A stretch of DNA of 64,000 bases from Gallionellales bacterium GWA2_54_124 (GCA_001801025.1 MGWO01000007.1:992001-1056000); one strand, 5' to 3'. Shown: positions 1 to 9,221, counted from the first letter of the stretch. The notes: generated by a model from the sequence alone, not told the origin. A program made the numbers and translations.

Positions 1-83
1 TTGACATGAATCAGTTCATTGATGCGATCAAACAACTGGATAATTATTGGTTTACCCTGACCCGGTTACCCAGAAAAAGCTAA
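1..83 (+). CDS. C-terminal end of a probable response regulator (partial)
   Basis: The open frame enters from the left edge and stops at 81-83, leaving about 26 residues. The tail contains QFIDAIKQLDNYWFTLTRLP, which resembles the last helix of CheY-like receivers that pair with PAS-type histidine kinases (pattern: FxxAIxQLxxYW followed by a Pro). The Asp pocket lies outside the window, so the assignment rests on this tail alone. Only 4 bases separate its stop from the next start, so it is probably the preceding gene of the same operon, which also encodes a kinase and a receiver-GGDEF protein. Confidence 0.5.
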   Translation, partial: DMNQFIDAIKQLDNYWFTLTRLPRKS

Positions 84-87
84 CCTT

Positions 88-1683
88 ATGATCGTGGTGC
101 AAAACTCGCAAGGCGAAATATTGCAATCCCTACAGCCTGGCGCTAATTTACGCGAAGTGCTGATCGCGGGTGGATGTGCGGTGCGCTCGTCTTGCGGCGG
201 ACAGGCACGCTGCGGGCAATGTCAGGTCCGCGTGGCTGAAAGTGGGGCAATCCCCTATACCTTTTCTGAACGGGCCAGGCTCTCGGGTGCGCAGTTAGCG
301 GCAGGAATACGACTTGCGTGCCAGCTGAATGCATTGATGGATTTACATGTCGAGGTGATGCAACCTCTGGCGCAGATGAGCTGGCGGATTTTGCGTGAAG
401 ATGAGTGCAGCTGCAGCGCATGGTCTTTTTCTCCACGCGCGCGCACCGTGCGCTACGGGGTTGCGATTGATGTCGGGACCACGCAGGTGCGCCTTGCGCT
501 TTGGGATCTGGTTGCAGGAGTACGCATCAATGCCTGTTCAGGACTCAATCCGCAGGGAAGCTATGGTGCGGATGTGTTGACACGGTTGATGGAGGCCGAT
601 CGCGCTGAAGCGTGCGCGCGTGCGCTGGGCAAACTGATACGGGATCGGATTGCAGACGCACTGGTTAATATGTCATCTCAAAACTCGATTGCGTTGTCAG
701 CCGTCGGGGAGGTTCAGATCGTGGGCAATACGGCGATGCTCAGCCTGCTGGCAGGGCTCAATTACCGGATGCTCTTGGATCCTGAAAACTGGACCCGCCG
801 TATCGCGTGTCAACCAGAGCAAACAAATTTTTTGCGTGCAGCCTGGGGGGTGAGCGAGGCGGCAAACATTCGATTGGTGACGCCCTTAGGTGGTTTTGTC
901 GGTTCCGATTTACTCGCAGGCGTAATCTCTACCGGTTTGATACGGCAGCCGGCAGGCGCGTTGTTGATCGATTTCGGCACCAATTCTGAGATGGCACTGT
1001 GGGATGGTCAGACGCTGCATGTCACGGCGACCGCGGGTGGCCCGGCTTTTGAAGGCGGTGGCATCAGTTGCGGAATGCCGGCTGAAGCCGGTGCGATTTA
1101 TCGTATTGATCAGGCAGGGGGCGAAATTAAGCTGCATGTGCTGGGAGACTCAGCGCCGCGCGGACTGTGCGGATCCGCGCTGGTGGATGCCGCAGCCTAT
1201 CTGTTGCGTACGGGGCGGCTTGATAAAGTTGGACGCTTTACCGACAAGACCTCCGGGGGATGTGCGATATCAGAAGGCCTTGTATTAAAACGCGGCGACA
1301 TCGATGTGCTGCAGCGTGCTAAAGCTGCGATTGGCGCCGGGGTGCAATGGTTATGTCAGCAGGCTGGTATTGAATCTGGCGCTCTGACACAGGTTTACGC
1401 TTGCGGTGCGTTCGGTCAGTTGCTGACTGTCGAAAATGCACAGCAAATCGGTTTGTTGCCGCAAACGGCCTTAGTGCATCTGGAGGGAAATACAGCGCTG
1501 GGCGGTTGCGAGGCGTTACTAATCTCGGATCAGGCAGAGGCTGAGCTGGCGGCTGTTCTGGCGGTGAGCCGGATTTACAATCTTGCCGAGGATGCCGGGT
1601 TCGAGTCACTATTTGTGGAAAATCTTTATCTGCAAGCGATACCGCAAGTTCGAACTATGAAGGGGGTGCGTGATGTTAGATGA
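88..1683 (+). CDS. 2Fe-2S/ASKHA-domain corrinoid activation protein (RamA/RACE-like)
   Basis: Predicted ATP-dependent reductive activator that returns an inactive Co(II) corrinoid protein to Co(I). Residues 1-90 form a plant-type 2Fe-2S ferredoxin domain with Cys36, Cys42, Cys45 and Cys79 in the usual C-x5-C-x2-C...C spacing. After a linker, an ASKHA ATPase fold begins near residue 125 (GVAIDVGTTQVRLALW). It has a second phosphate-loop-like segment (LIDFGTNSEMALW, near 295) and a late adenosine-type motif (YACGAFG, near 440). At 531 aa it is shorter than the roughly 600-residue activators that carry an extra linker domain. The next gene, its likely client, encodes a corrinoid protein and overlaps it by 11 bases. 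The target methyl donor is not known. Confidence 0.85.
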   Translation: MIVVQNSQGEILQSLQPGANLREVLIAGGCAVRSSCGGQARCGQCQVRVAESGAIPYTFSERARLSGAQLAAGIRLACQLNALMDLHVEVMQPLAQMSWRILREDECSCSAWSFSPRARTVRYGVAIDVGTTQVRLALWDLVAGVRINACSGLNPQGSYGADVLTRLMEADRAEACARALGKLIRDRIADALVNMSSQNSIALSAVGEVQIVGNTAMLSLLAGLNYRMLLDPENWTRRIACQPEQTNFLRAAWGVSEAANIRLVTPLGGFVGSDLLAGVISTGLIRQPAGALLIDFGTNSEMALWDGQTLHVTATAGGPAFEGGGISCGMPAEAGAIYRIDQAGGEIKLHVLGDSAPRGLCGSALVDAAAYLLRTGRLDKVGRFTDKTSGGCAISEGLVLKRGDIDVLQRAKAAIGAGVQWLCQQAGIESGALTQVYACGAFGQLLTVENAQQIGLLPQTALVHLEGNTALGGCEALLISDQAEAELAAVLAVSRIYNLAEDAGFESLFVENLYLQAIPQVRTMKGVRDVR

Positions 1684-3364
1684 GGTGATCAGAAGCTACA
1701 ACGAGGCGGTGATGGACACCGATCGCGTGCGTGCGCTGCAAGTGGTGGCTGATGCCGTCGAGCAGGGGCTGACGCCTGAAGATATTGTGTTTAAGGTTGT
1801 GATTCCCGGCATGGACTTGATGGTTAAGGCGCTGAGCGAAGGATTTGATACCAATCTGGCACAGCACTTTATGACATCGCAGATTGCGGCCGATGTGACC
1901 GAAAAAATGCTGCTGTTGTTCAAGGCTCCCCCGGAAATTACCGGTCGTGTCGTGATCGGTACGGCAGCGGGAGATTTGCATACGCTGGGCAAACGCATTG
2001 TGATCGGTTGTTTAAAAGCGCAGATGATCGAGGTGACCGATCTTGGCGTCAATGTGCCGGCAGAGCATTTCGTGGATGAGGCGGTCGCGCGTGGCGCGCA
2101 AGTCATCGGGGTCTCGGCGATGATGGTGCATACGGCGCGCGGCGAGAACGGTGCGCTCAAAGTACGCAAGATACTCAAAGAGCGGGGGCTGGAGCGCAAA
2201 ATCAAGCTGGTGGTGGGGGGCGCGCCGTTTCGCTACGATGCTGATCTGTATAAACTGGTGCAGGCGGATGCCTGGGCTGAAAATGGCGTATCGGCTTTAA
2301 AAGTGATTATGGATTGCATTGCCGAGGTCAAGGCGATCACCAGCATGGACAGATTGCTTGCCGCTGCCGACGGTGAAATACTCGATCATATTCCGGTTTT
2401 CTGCAATTTACTCGATCAGGGCGCACGTGAACTTGGCCTGTCCATCGAGGAATATTTCTCCAAAGGCGAGCATGTTGCCCAAGCGCAGTTGAAAATGCTG
2501 GAAAAATTCGGACACGATAACGTCTGGAGTCTGTTTTATGTGGGGCGGGAAGCCGAACTGTTCGGTTGCAAGAAGATCCGCTATGCAACGGACGGCCCGC
2601 CCAATGTTGAGGATTACATCATCCAATCGTACGAGGATATCGCCAATTTGCAGGTGCCTGACGACATCAGTACACACCCTGCATTTGCCGAGACGGCTAA
2701 GTGTCTGGAAATTTTAAAGCGCGAAGTCGGCGGTAAGGTGCCGATCTGCGCCTATCTGACCGCTTCGATGTCGCTTCCCGCCATTTTGATGAGCATGGAG
2801 AAATGGATGGAGTTGCTGATGATAGGCGACCCTGCCGTGCGCGACATGCTGCTGGAAAAATGTTCCGATTTTTTCCGTAAGGAAATCGAAGCTTATCGCC
2901 GTGCGGGTGCCAATGTGTTGGTGTATGCCGACCCTTATGGTTCGACTGACATCATCCCGATGAAGCTGTTCAAGGAACTCTCGCTCAAATGGATCAAGCG
3001 GGATCTGGAACCCGGCGGCTTGGATGGCGTGGTGTATTACGTGGGGGGCGCGCGGTTAAATTCCGTGGTTGATGAAGTCATTCGCGAGGTCGGTATCACG
3101 ACTTATTATCCCGGTCCTCTGGATAATATTACCGATTCGATGCGTCTGATCGGTGACCGGGCACTTTGCGCCAGCGTGATCAATGATATCAAGTTGCTGG
3201 ACTGGACGCCGGACGAGGTGCGAAGCGAGGTAAAGCGCATTGTGCAGGGCGGACTGGCAGAGGGGAAAAAATTATTCTTCGGTACAGTGGTGATGCCCTA
3301 TGGTATCCCTGAGGAAAATATTAAAGCCATGATCGCGGCTGCCAAGGAATACGGGCGGATGTGA
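1673..3364 (+). CDS. corrinoid protein fused to URO-D-type methyltransferase
   Basis: Predicted methyl-transfer protein with two modules. Residues 1-215 are a cobalamin-binding protein of the MtaC/MtbC type: a helical cap, then the signature Asp101-x-His103-x-x-Gly106 (His being the lower cobalt ligand) and a downstream GG turn near 182. Residues 226-563 match the uroporphyrinogen decarboxylase/MtaA-CmuA superfamily. Start chosen at the ATG at 1673, with a purine-rich AGGGGG about 7 bases upstream, rather than the GTG one codon earlier. The domain order (corrinoid first) is the reverse of CmuA. By eye, the His-x-Cys...Cys zinc site of MtaA is not conserved: YYV stands in place of HIC, and PYG in place of the late CysGly. 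A CoM-like thiol acceptor is therefore doubtful. It overlaps the activator upstream and touches the DUF1638 gene downstream. Confidence 0.85.
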   Translation: MLDEVIRSYNEAVMDTDRVRALQVVADAVEQGLTPEDIVFKVVIPGMDLMVKALSEGFDTNLAQHFMTSQIAADVTEKMLLLFKAPPEITGRVVIGTAAGDLHTLGKRIVIGCLKAQMIEVTDLGVNVPAEHFVDEAVARGAQVIGVSAMMVHTARGENGALKVRKILKERGLERKIKLVVGGAPFRYDADLYKLVQADAWAENGVSALKVIMDCIAEVKAITSMDRLLAAADGEILDHIPVFCNLLDQGARELGLSIEEYFSKGEHVAQAQLKMLEKFGHDNVWSLFYVGREAELFGCKKIRYATDGPPNVEDYIIQSYEDIANLQVPDDISTHPAFAETAKCLEILKREVGGKVPICAYLTASMSLPAILMSMEKWMELLMIGDPAVRDMLLEKCSDFFRKEIEAYRRAGANVLVYADPYGSTDIIPMKLFKELSLKWIKRDLEPGGLDGVVYYVGGARLNSVVDEVIREVGITTYYPGPLDNITDSMRLIGDRALCASVINDIKLLDWTPDEVRSEVKRIVQGGLAEGKKLFFGTVVMPYGIPEENIKAMIAAAKEYGRM

Positions 3365-3987
3365 TGTCGGATAAAGCTACGCCCTATTGCGTGCTGCTGG
3401 GTTGTGGCATTTTGCAGGCTGAAGTGAGGTGGTTGATTGAGAAAAATGGCTGGCAGCTGGACACGGATTTTCTGGATTCCTCCCTGCATGTCAATTTCGA
3501 AAAATTAGCGCATGCTTTGCAAAGCGGTATTTTGCGCAACAGAGGCCGCGATGTGATTGTTTTTTACGGATGTTGCCATCCCCGTATGGAAAAAATACTT
3601 GAAACTGCGCATATTTTTAGAACCGAAGGACAAAACTGTGTGGAGATGTTACTGGGGCCGGAGCGATTTATGGCAGAACTGAGCGACGGCGCTTTTTTTC
3701 TGCTCGAAGACTGGGCCTTGCGTTGGGATGAGGCGATAGGCAAAACGTTCGGGGATAACCCCGATGTGACACGCGAGATATTTCAGTTGTCTAATAAATC
3801 GCTGCTGTGTCTGCGCACCCCCTGTTCGGGTGATTTTGAAGCCGAAGCAATCGCCATTGGCGAAAAAATCGGCTTGCCACTTCGCTGGATGGACGTAGAC
3901 TTGCTTCATCTGGAGGCCGTGTTGCGCGAAGCGATGTCGCATCTGCAACTGATTGAAGATAGTGAAAATCAAGGGATGACAGCATGA
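3364..3987 (+). CDS. DUF1638 family protein
   Basis: A 207-residue soluble protein of the DUF1638 type, a family often found beside corrinoid methyltransferase genes and of unknown activity. Conserved-looking cysteines occur near the N-terminus (LGCGIL), in the middle (YGCCHPRMEKI) and late (RTPCSGDFEAEA), which suggests metal or cofactor binding. This is inference. The start is the ATG at 3364, whose A is the last base of the preceding TGA stop; the upstream GTG at 3361 is less likely. Its end overlaps the next start by 4 bases (ATGA). It probably serves the corrinoid or methyl transfer cycle. Confidence 0.75.
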   Translation: MSDKATPYCVLLGCGILQAEVRWLIEKNGWQLDTDFLDSSLHVNFEKLAHALQSGILRNRGRDVIVFYGCCHPRMEKILETAHIFRTEGQNCVEMLLGPERFMAELSDGAFFLLEDWALRWDEAIGKTFGDNPDVTREIFQLSNKSLLCLRTPCSGDFEAEAIAIGEKIGLPLRWMDVDLLHLEAVLREAMSHLQLIEDSENQGMTA

Positions 3988-5876
3988 TCGACAATTTAAC
4001 GCCGGCAGTTTCGATTGCACACGGTTATTGGATATCGTGGCAGCCTGAATTGGCCACGGTGCTGATCATTGGTAATCTTCTGATCGCACTGTCTTGTTTT
4101 ACTGTTCCTCTGATAATTCTAAAATTTATACGCGATCGCACCGATATCGATTTTAAATATCTGCATTTGCTGTTTGCCGGTTTTATTGTGACGTGCGGGT
4201 TCACGCATCTGTTGCATGTCATTGAGTTGTGGTATCCGGTGCACTACCTCGAAGTGTTGATGGATATGCTGACGGCATGTATCACGATGCTGGCGTTTTT
4301 TTGGTTGTGGAAATTACAGCCTCTTGTCGTGAGTCTGCCGAGCCGAGCTCAGTTGCGTGCAGCCAGTGAGGCGCTTAAAAAACTTACCGATGACATCAAG
4401 GACAGGGAAATACAGTTGCTGAATCTGGGGAATAGTTTACCTGACAGCTTTTTGTATCAGTACACCTTAAATGAGGGGCATCCCGTATTTTTGTATCTGA
4501 GTTCAGGGGTTGAGCGCACCAATGGCGTTAAGGTTGATTGTGTATTGCAGGATGCAATGGTTCTGCTGGCACAGATTGCGCCTGCACAACGTGAGACTTA
4601 CGCTGCGGCACAGGCGGCAAGTTTACAGTGTTTGAACAATTTTTCGATGGAATTACAAATGCAGCGACCTGATGGCGAGTGGCGCTGGCTGCAGTTTAAG
4701 TCTCATCCGCGCAAGAATAACGAAGGGCAAGTTGTTTGGGATGGTATTGCGACAGATATTACGGATCGGCACTTGTTCGAGATGGAAATCAATCGTCTGG
4801 CGCAGGCGATTGAGCAAAATCCGACCGGTGTTGTGATCACCGATACAAACGGTGTGCTCGAATATATGAATGCAGCGTGCAGTCGTATCAGCGGATATCA
4901 GTTTGCAGATTTTTATATCGAGCATCGTACGCCGCGTGAAATTATTTCTTCGGAGTTGACAGAGGCTGAGTATGAAGATGTGCAGAGCCAATTGATGGCA
5001 GGCAAGTTGTGGAGTGGCGTTATCCGCAATCGGCATAAGAGCGGTAAATTGTACTGGGAGCAGATCAACGTTTCTCCTATTTACAACAATGAGGGGCAGG
5101 TGGCCAGCTATTTGTATCTGAGATCCGATGTTACGGAGCAGATAAATGCAGACGCTGATCTCAAGTTGCGTAGCGCAGAGCTGGAGCGCGCGAATGCCGA
5201 CCTGACGAGATTTTCCGATGTTTCCGCCCACCATTTTATGGAGCCGACGCGCCGACTGATCAGTTATGCGCAGAAATTGCGTACGCGGGTAAACGAAATG
5301 CCAGATACATGTCAGGATCATGAAGTTATGGAATCGCTGAACTATATCGAACGCGATGCCTTTCGTTTGCGTACCTTGATACGCGATGTGCAGCTCTACC
5401 TTGCAGCAGGAATCCCGCGCGGTGAAATTAAGCTGGAGGATCCGAATGAGCTGCTCGCTTCCCAGCTGCAAAAAATGCCACCTAATATGAAGGTGAAAAT
5501 GACGACGTTGCCGCACGTGATGCTCGATCACGCGCGACTTAACGATTTGTTCAGTGTGTTGCTCGATAATGCGCTCAAGCACGGTCAGCCGGAAGATTCT
5601 GATGTGTTATTTGAGCTTTCCATTGCCGGGGAGCGTGAAGGGGGGCTAAGCCGATTTCGTATCAGCGATAACGGGCGCGGTATCCCAACCGAATATCTGG
5701 AGCGCGTCTTTGAAATCTTCGAGCGTTTAAGTCATGGAAGCGATGGGGGCGCGGGTATCGGTTTGTCTATCGCGCGCCGCATCGTCGAGAGCCGGCACGG
5801 GAAAATATGGATCGAGAATCTTCCCGCCGGGGGGGCGATGGTTGTATTTGAATTACCCGATGGAGTCGCGTCATGA
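3984..5876 (+). CDS. histidine kinase with ethylene-receptor-like (ETR1-type) membrane domain
   Basis: Predicted membrane sensor kinase. Residues 1-110 contain three membrane helices resembling the ethylene-binding domain of plant ETR1 and its bacterial homologues. Cys71-Gly-Phe-Thr-His75 corresponds to the copper-binding Cys65/His69 pair, with Pro42 and Ile68 at the ETR1 Pro36 and Ile62 positions. Asn31 and Cys38 stand where ETR1 has Asp25 and Tyr32. Two PAS domains follow (about 150-255 and 265-385). A phytochrome-type H box comes next, with predicted phospho-acceptor His416 (AHHFMEP), and a complete HATPase domain (about 505-625; DNGRGIP, GAGIGLSIARRIV). It is ATGA-coupled to genes on both sides, including a receiver-GGDEF partner. 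The ligand could be ethylene, another small alkene or gas, or none. Confidence 0.85.
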   Translation: MIDNLTPAVSIAHGYWISWQPELATVLIIGNLLIALSCFTVPLIILKFIRDRTDIDFKYLHLLFAGFIVTCGFTHLLHVIELWYPVHYLEVLMDMLTACITMLAFFWLWKLQPLVVSLPSRAQLRAASEALKKLTDDIKDREIQLLNLGNSLPDSFLYQYTLNEGHPVFLYLSSGVERTNGVKVDCVLQDAMVLLAQIAPAQRETYAAAQAASLQCLNNFSMELQMQRPDGEWRWLQFKSHPRKNNEGQVVWDGIATDITDRHLFEMEINRLAQAIEQNPTGVVITDTNGVLEYMNAACSRISGYQFADFYIEHRTPREIISSELTEAEYEDVQSQLMAGKLWSGVIRNRHKSGKLYWEQINVSPIYNNEGQVASYLYLRSDVTEQINADADLKLRSAELERANADLTRFSDVSAHHFMEPTRRLISYAQKLRTRVNEMPDTCQDHEVMESLNYIERDAFRLRTLIRDVQLYLAAGIPRGEIKLEDPNELLASQLQKMPPNMKVKMTTLPHVMLDHARLNDLFSVLLDNALKHGQPEDSDVLFELSIAGEREGGLSRFRISDNGRGIPTEYLERVFEIFERLSHGSDGGAGIGLSIARRIVESRHGKIWIENLPAGGAMVVFELPDGVAS

Positions 5877-7555
5877 TGAACAATGCACCGTGCCGGATTT
5901 TACTGGTGGAAGATGAGGAGAGCGATGCGAGCCTGTTGCGCCAGTCTATGAAGAGTGCGCCAACGTTCACGTTTGACTGGGTGACCAGTATGGCGCAGGC
6001 ACAGCAGTATTTGCAGAAAAATGTACCCGATGTGGTGCTGCTTGATCTGACCCTGCCTGATTCGAGTGGTCTTCAGACCGTGCAGGACGGACGGCGTGCG
6101 GCGGTGAGCTTGCCGTTGATCGTGCTGACCGGACACAACGATCCGGAATTTGCCTTGCAGACGCTGGAGTCAGGCGCGCAGGACTATCTGGTTAAAGGAG
6201 AATTTTGTGCCGACGATCTGATCCGTTCGATACGCTATGCGATGAGTCGCGCCAAACTTGAGCAGCGCCTGATTGAAGCCGAGGAGCGCTGGCGTTTTGC
6301 GCTGGAAGGTGCCGGGGATGGTGTCTGGGACTGGAATGTTCAGACCAATGAGGTTAAATTTTCAGTGCGTCTTAAAGAAATGCTGGGATATGCCGACGAC
6401 GAGATAGCGGATCATCTGGATGAATGGATGCGCCGTATTCATCCGGAAGATTTGCCAAAAGTGCAGGCAGATGTAGCGGCCTATTTTGCCGGTGCGTTGC
6501 CAGCCTATTTCAACGAGCATCGCTTGCTGTGTAAAGATGGCCGGTGGAAGTGGATACTCGATCGGGGGCGTGTGGTGAGTTTTGATGCGGCAGGCGAGCC
6601 GTTGCGCATGATAGGGACACACACCGATATCGATATGCTCAAACAGGCGGAAGAAATGCTCAGCCTGTCCAGTACAGTGTTCAACACGGTAGATGAGGCC
6701 ATACTGGTGTGCGATGCAGATAATCGTATTGTCATGGTCAATCCCGCGTTCACCCGGGTGACGGGGTATCAGGCTAAAGAGGTGATGGGGAAAAATCCTC
6801 AGCTATTGTCGAGCGGGAAGCATAACGCGGATTTTTACCGGCAGCTGTGGGCGCAATTAACCTGTGCGGGAAGCTGGTGCGGTGAGCTGTGGAATCGCCG
6901 GCAAAGTGGTGAACTTTACGTCGAGTGGTCGACCATCAAGCAGGTGCGCGACCCGCATGGAAAGCTGACGCATTACGTTGCCGCCTTTTCTGATATTACG
7001 CTGCGTAAGGCGGATGAGGAAAATATCCGTCATCAGGCACAGCACGATGCACTGACTGATTTGCCCAATCGCGTGTTGTTAATCGACCGTCTGCGTCAGG
7101 CGTTGTCTTTGGCAAAACGCGACAAAATGCACTTGGCGCTGATGTATCTGGATCTTGATCAGTTTAAACCTGTTAACGATACTCTGGGGCATGCGGTGGG
7201 AGATTTGCTGTTGCAGGAAGTTGCCGCCCGTATCAGGTCTTGTGTGCGTGAAGCCGATACGGTGGCACGAATGGGCGGTGATGAATTTGTCGTGTTATTG
7301 ACCAGCAGTGAGGATCAGCGCGATGCATTGACCGTTGCTGAGAAAATACGTGTAGCGCTCGAGCAGGTTTTTCATATTAGCGGTGCAAGTTTGCAAATTT
7401 CCAGCAGCCTCGGCATTGCCGTTTATCCTGAGCACGGTGCGAGTGAGCATGAATTACTCGAGCATGCTGATATTGCGATGTACTACGCTAAGCAGAGCGG
7501 ACGTAATCAGGTTCGTTTATATGAACCCGAGATGATCCCCGGGCAGGATAAATGA
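5873..7555 (+). CDS. response regulator with two PAS domains and GGDEF diguanylate cyclase
   Basis: Predicted c-di-GMP synthase controlled by phosphorylation. A receiver occupies residues 7-125, with an acidic pocket (VEDEESD), phospho-acceptor Asp58 in LLDLTLPD, and a LVKGEF switch lysine. Two PAS domains with PAC-like tails follow (about 145-260 and 265-385), then a GGDEF domain to the C-terminus. The active-site GGDEF is intact, and an RxxD inhibitory site (READ) sits five residues before it, suggesting product inhibition. There is no EAL domain. It overlaps the kinase gene by 4 bases (ATGATG start), so it is most likely the kinase's cognate output. Start 5873 or 5876 cannot be distinguished. 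Confidence 0.9.
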   Translation: MMNNAPCRILLVEDEESDASLLRQSMKSAPTFTFDWVTSMAQAQQYLQKNVPDVVLLDLTLPDSSGLQTVQDGRRAAVSLPLIVLTGHNDPEFALQTLESGAQDYLVKGEFCADDLIRSIRYAMSRAKLEQRLIEAEERWRFALEGAGDGVWDWNVQTNEVKFSVRLKEMLGYADDEIADHLDEWMRRIHPEDLPKVQADVAAYFAGALPAYFNEHRLLCKDGRWKWILDRGRVVSFDAAGEPLRMIGTHTDIDMLKQAEEMLSLSSTVFNTVDEAILVCDADNRIVMVNPAFTRVTGYQAKEVMGKNPQLLSSGKHNADFYRQLWAQLTCAGSWCGELWNRRQSGELYVEWSTIKQVRDPHGKLTHYVAAFSDITLRKADEENIRHQAQHDALTDLPNRVLLIDRLRQALSLAKRDKMHLALMYLDLDQFKPVNDTLGHAVGDLLLQEVAARIRSCVREADTVARMGGDEFVVLLTSSEDQRDALTVAEKIRVALEQVFHISGASLQISSSLGIAVYPEHGASEHELLEHADIAMYYAKQSGRNQVRLYEPEMIPGQDK

Positions 7556-7587
7556 AAGTTAAGTCAGGCGGGGGATCTGTTTCTATT

Positions 7588-7672
7588 TGGTGCGAAAGGA
7601 GAGACTCGAACTCTCACGCCGTAAGGCGCTGGAACCTAAATCCAGTGCGTCTACCAATTCCGCCACTTTCGC
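7588..7672 (-). tRNA. tRNA-Leu(UAG)
   Basis: An 85-base class II tRNA read on the minus strand. Its acceptor stem GCGAAAG/CTTTCGC is perfect, the anticodon loop TTTAGGT gives anticodon UAG, and there is a long variable arm, a T-loop GTTCGAGTC and an encoded CCA (complement of 7588-7590). It lies alone between the signalling operon and tig. Confidence 0.96.
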
Positions 7673-7682
7673 ATAGCGCAAG

Positions 7683-7712
7683 ATTATAGCATTGCTCAGC
7701 CCGGTATGTAGA
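7683..7712 (-). promoter_or_regulatory. sigma70-type promoter for tRNA-Leu
   Basis: On the minus strand a perfect -10 TATAAT (7683-7688) lies 10 bases before the tRNA 5' end. A weak -35 (TCTACA, 7707-7712) lies 18 bases upstream of it. Confidence 0.6.
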
Positions 7713-7921
7713 ATAATAATCTCGTGCGTCGAGAGGGAGCGTGCTGTGCCGGGGCGCTGGTATTCTGTTACAATCTGCCGGATGCGAGCAATGGACAGGT
7801 GCGATATCCGCAGCATTTAATCGTGTTGTTGCCCATTTTTAATAGATTCAATTGCTTATAAATTGGCTTTGGCTTTCACATTGACCAGCATCCCATTTAA
7901 ATTATTTCTAAGGAACACAGT

Positions 7922-9220
7922 ATGCCAAGCGTAGAAACCGTGAGCGCGTTAGAGCGTCGCCTGAACGCAACTATTCCCCAGCAAGCATTGCGCACTCAGG
8001 TGGCCAATCGCTTGAAGCACATCGGTCGTACGGCGAAGATCGCCGGCTTCCGTCCAGGCAAGATTCCTGCCAAAGTGCTCGAGCAGCATTATGGTATGGA
8101 AGCGCGTCAGGAAGCACTGGGACACGCCTTGCAGCAGTCATTTGCCGATGCGATTGCTGCGGAAGCGCTGCGCGTTGCGGGCGATCCTGAATTTACCGTT
8201 AAAACCAGCGACTGGAATGCAGAAGAAATCGAATACAGCGCAACCTTTGAGGTTTACCCCGAGGTTGTGTTGGGCGATGTGGCGGCCGAATCGGTCGAGC
8301 GCGCAACGTACGAACTGAGTCAGGCTGACGTGGATAACACCATTGCAACGTTGCGTAAACAGCGCGCGACGTTCTCGGCCGTTGATCGTGCCGCTGCCAG
8401 TGATGATAAGGTCGTCATCGATTTCGTTGGTACCTTGGATGGCGTTGTGTTTCAAGGCGGCGAGGCGAAGGAATATCCTGTTGAATTAGGTTCCGGCCGT
8501 ATGTTGCCAGAATTTGAAGCTGCCATCGCCGGGATGAAAGTCGGTGAAACGAAGTCTTTCGATATGACTTTTCCGGAAAATTACCACGGCAAGGATGTCG
8601 CAGGTAAGCAGGTTACTTTTGCCATTACGCTAAATAGCGTTGAAGGCCGTGTCTTGCCGGAAGTGAACGCTGAATTCGCGATGTCGGTCGGCATCGTCGA
8701 TGGTGATGTTGCGAAACTGGCGGATGAAATTCGCAGCAATCTCGATCGCGAAGTGACGCGTCGCCTGAAAGGTCGCAACAAGGATGCGGCGATGGATGTG
8801 CTGGTGAAGGTCGCTCAGTTTGAACTGCCGGTTGCACTCGTGCAGTGGGAATCGCAGCGCTTGATGGAACAAACCGTGCAGGACATGGAAAAGCGCGGCA
8901 TGGCGATGAAGGGCATGCAACTGCCGGCAGAATTATTCAAGGAGCGCGCTGAAAAGCGCGTCAAGCTGGGGTTAATTCTTGCGGATCTGGTTGAGAAATT
9001 CGAACTGAAGGCGCAGCCTGAAAAAGTGCGTGTTCTGATTGAGGATTATGCGCAGAGCTTTGAGCATCCTGAAGAAGTCGTGCGCTGGTACTATGCCGAT
9101 CCAGCCCGCTTTCAGGAAATTGAAAATCTGGTTCTGGAAGAAAACGTGGTCGAGTGGGTCTTGTCCCGCGCCAAGGTATCTGACAAAGCGATCGCGTTCG
9201 CTGAATTGATGGGGAACTAA
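7922..9220 (+). CDS. tig: trigger factor, ribosome-associated chaperone/prolyl isomerase
   Basis: Ribosome-bound chaperone that shelters nascent chains. It is 432 residues long, the usual size. The N-terminal ribosome-binding domain carries the family signature loop ([15 protein letters not shown], near residues 41-55). An FKBP-like isomerase domain covers about 150-245 ([16 protein letters not shown] ... FPENYH), and the rest is the helical C-terminal arm. An AAGGA ribosome site precedes the ATG. It is followed one base later by clpP, giving the classical tig-clpP-clpX-lon order. Confidence 0.97.
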   Translation: MPSVETVSALERRLNATIPQQALRTQVANRLKHIGRTAKIAGFRPGKIPAKVLEQHYGMEARQEALGHALQQSFADAIAAEALRVAGDPEFTVKTSDWNAEEIEYSATFEVYPEVVLGDVAAESVERATYELSQADVDNTIATLRKQRATFSAVDRAAASDDKVVIDFVGTLDGVVFQGGEAKEYPVELGSGRMLPEFEAAIAGMKVGETKSFDMTFPENYHGKDVAGKQVTFAITLNSVEGRVLPEVNAEFAMSVGIVDGDVAKLADEIRSNLDREVTRRLKGRNKDAAMDVLVKVAQFELPVALVQWESQRLMEQTVQDMEKRGMAMKGMQLPAELFKERAEKRVKLGLILADLVEKFELKAQPEKVRVLIEDYAQSFEHPEEVVRWYYADPARFQEIENLVLEENVVEWVLSRAKVSDKAIAFAELMGN

Positions 9221-9221
9221 G

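Noticed and set aside
4653-5582. 309-residue open frame on the minus strand
   Set aside because: It lies wholly opposite the kinase gene, which has clear PAS and kinase motifs; the reverse product shows no family features.
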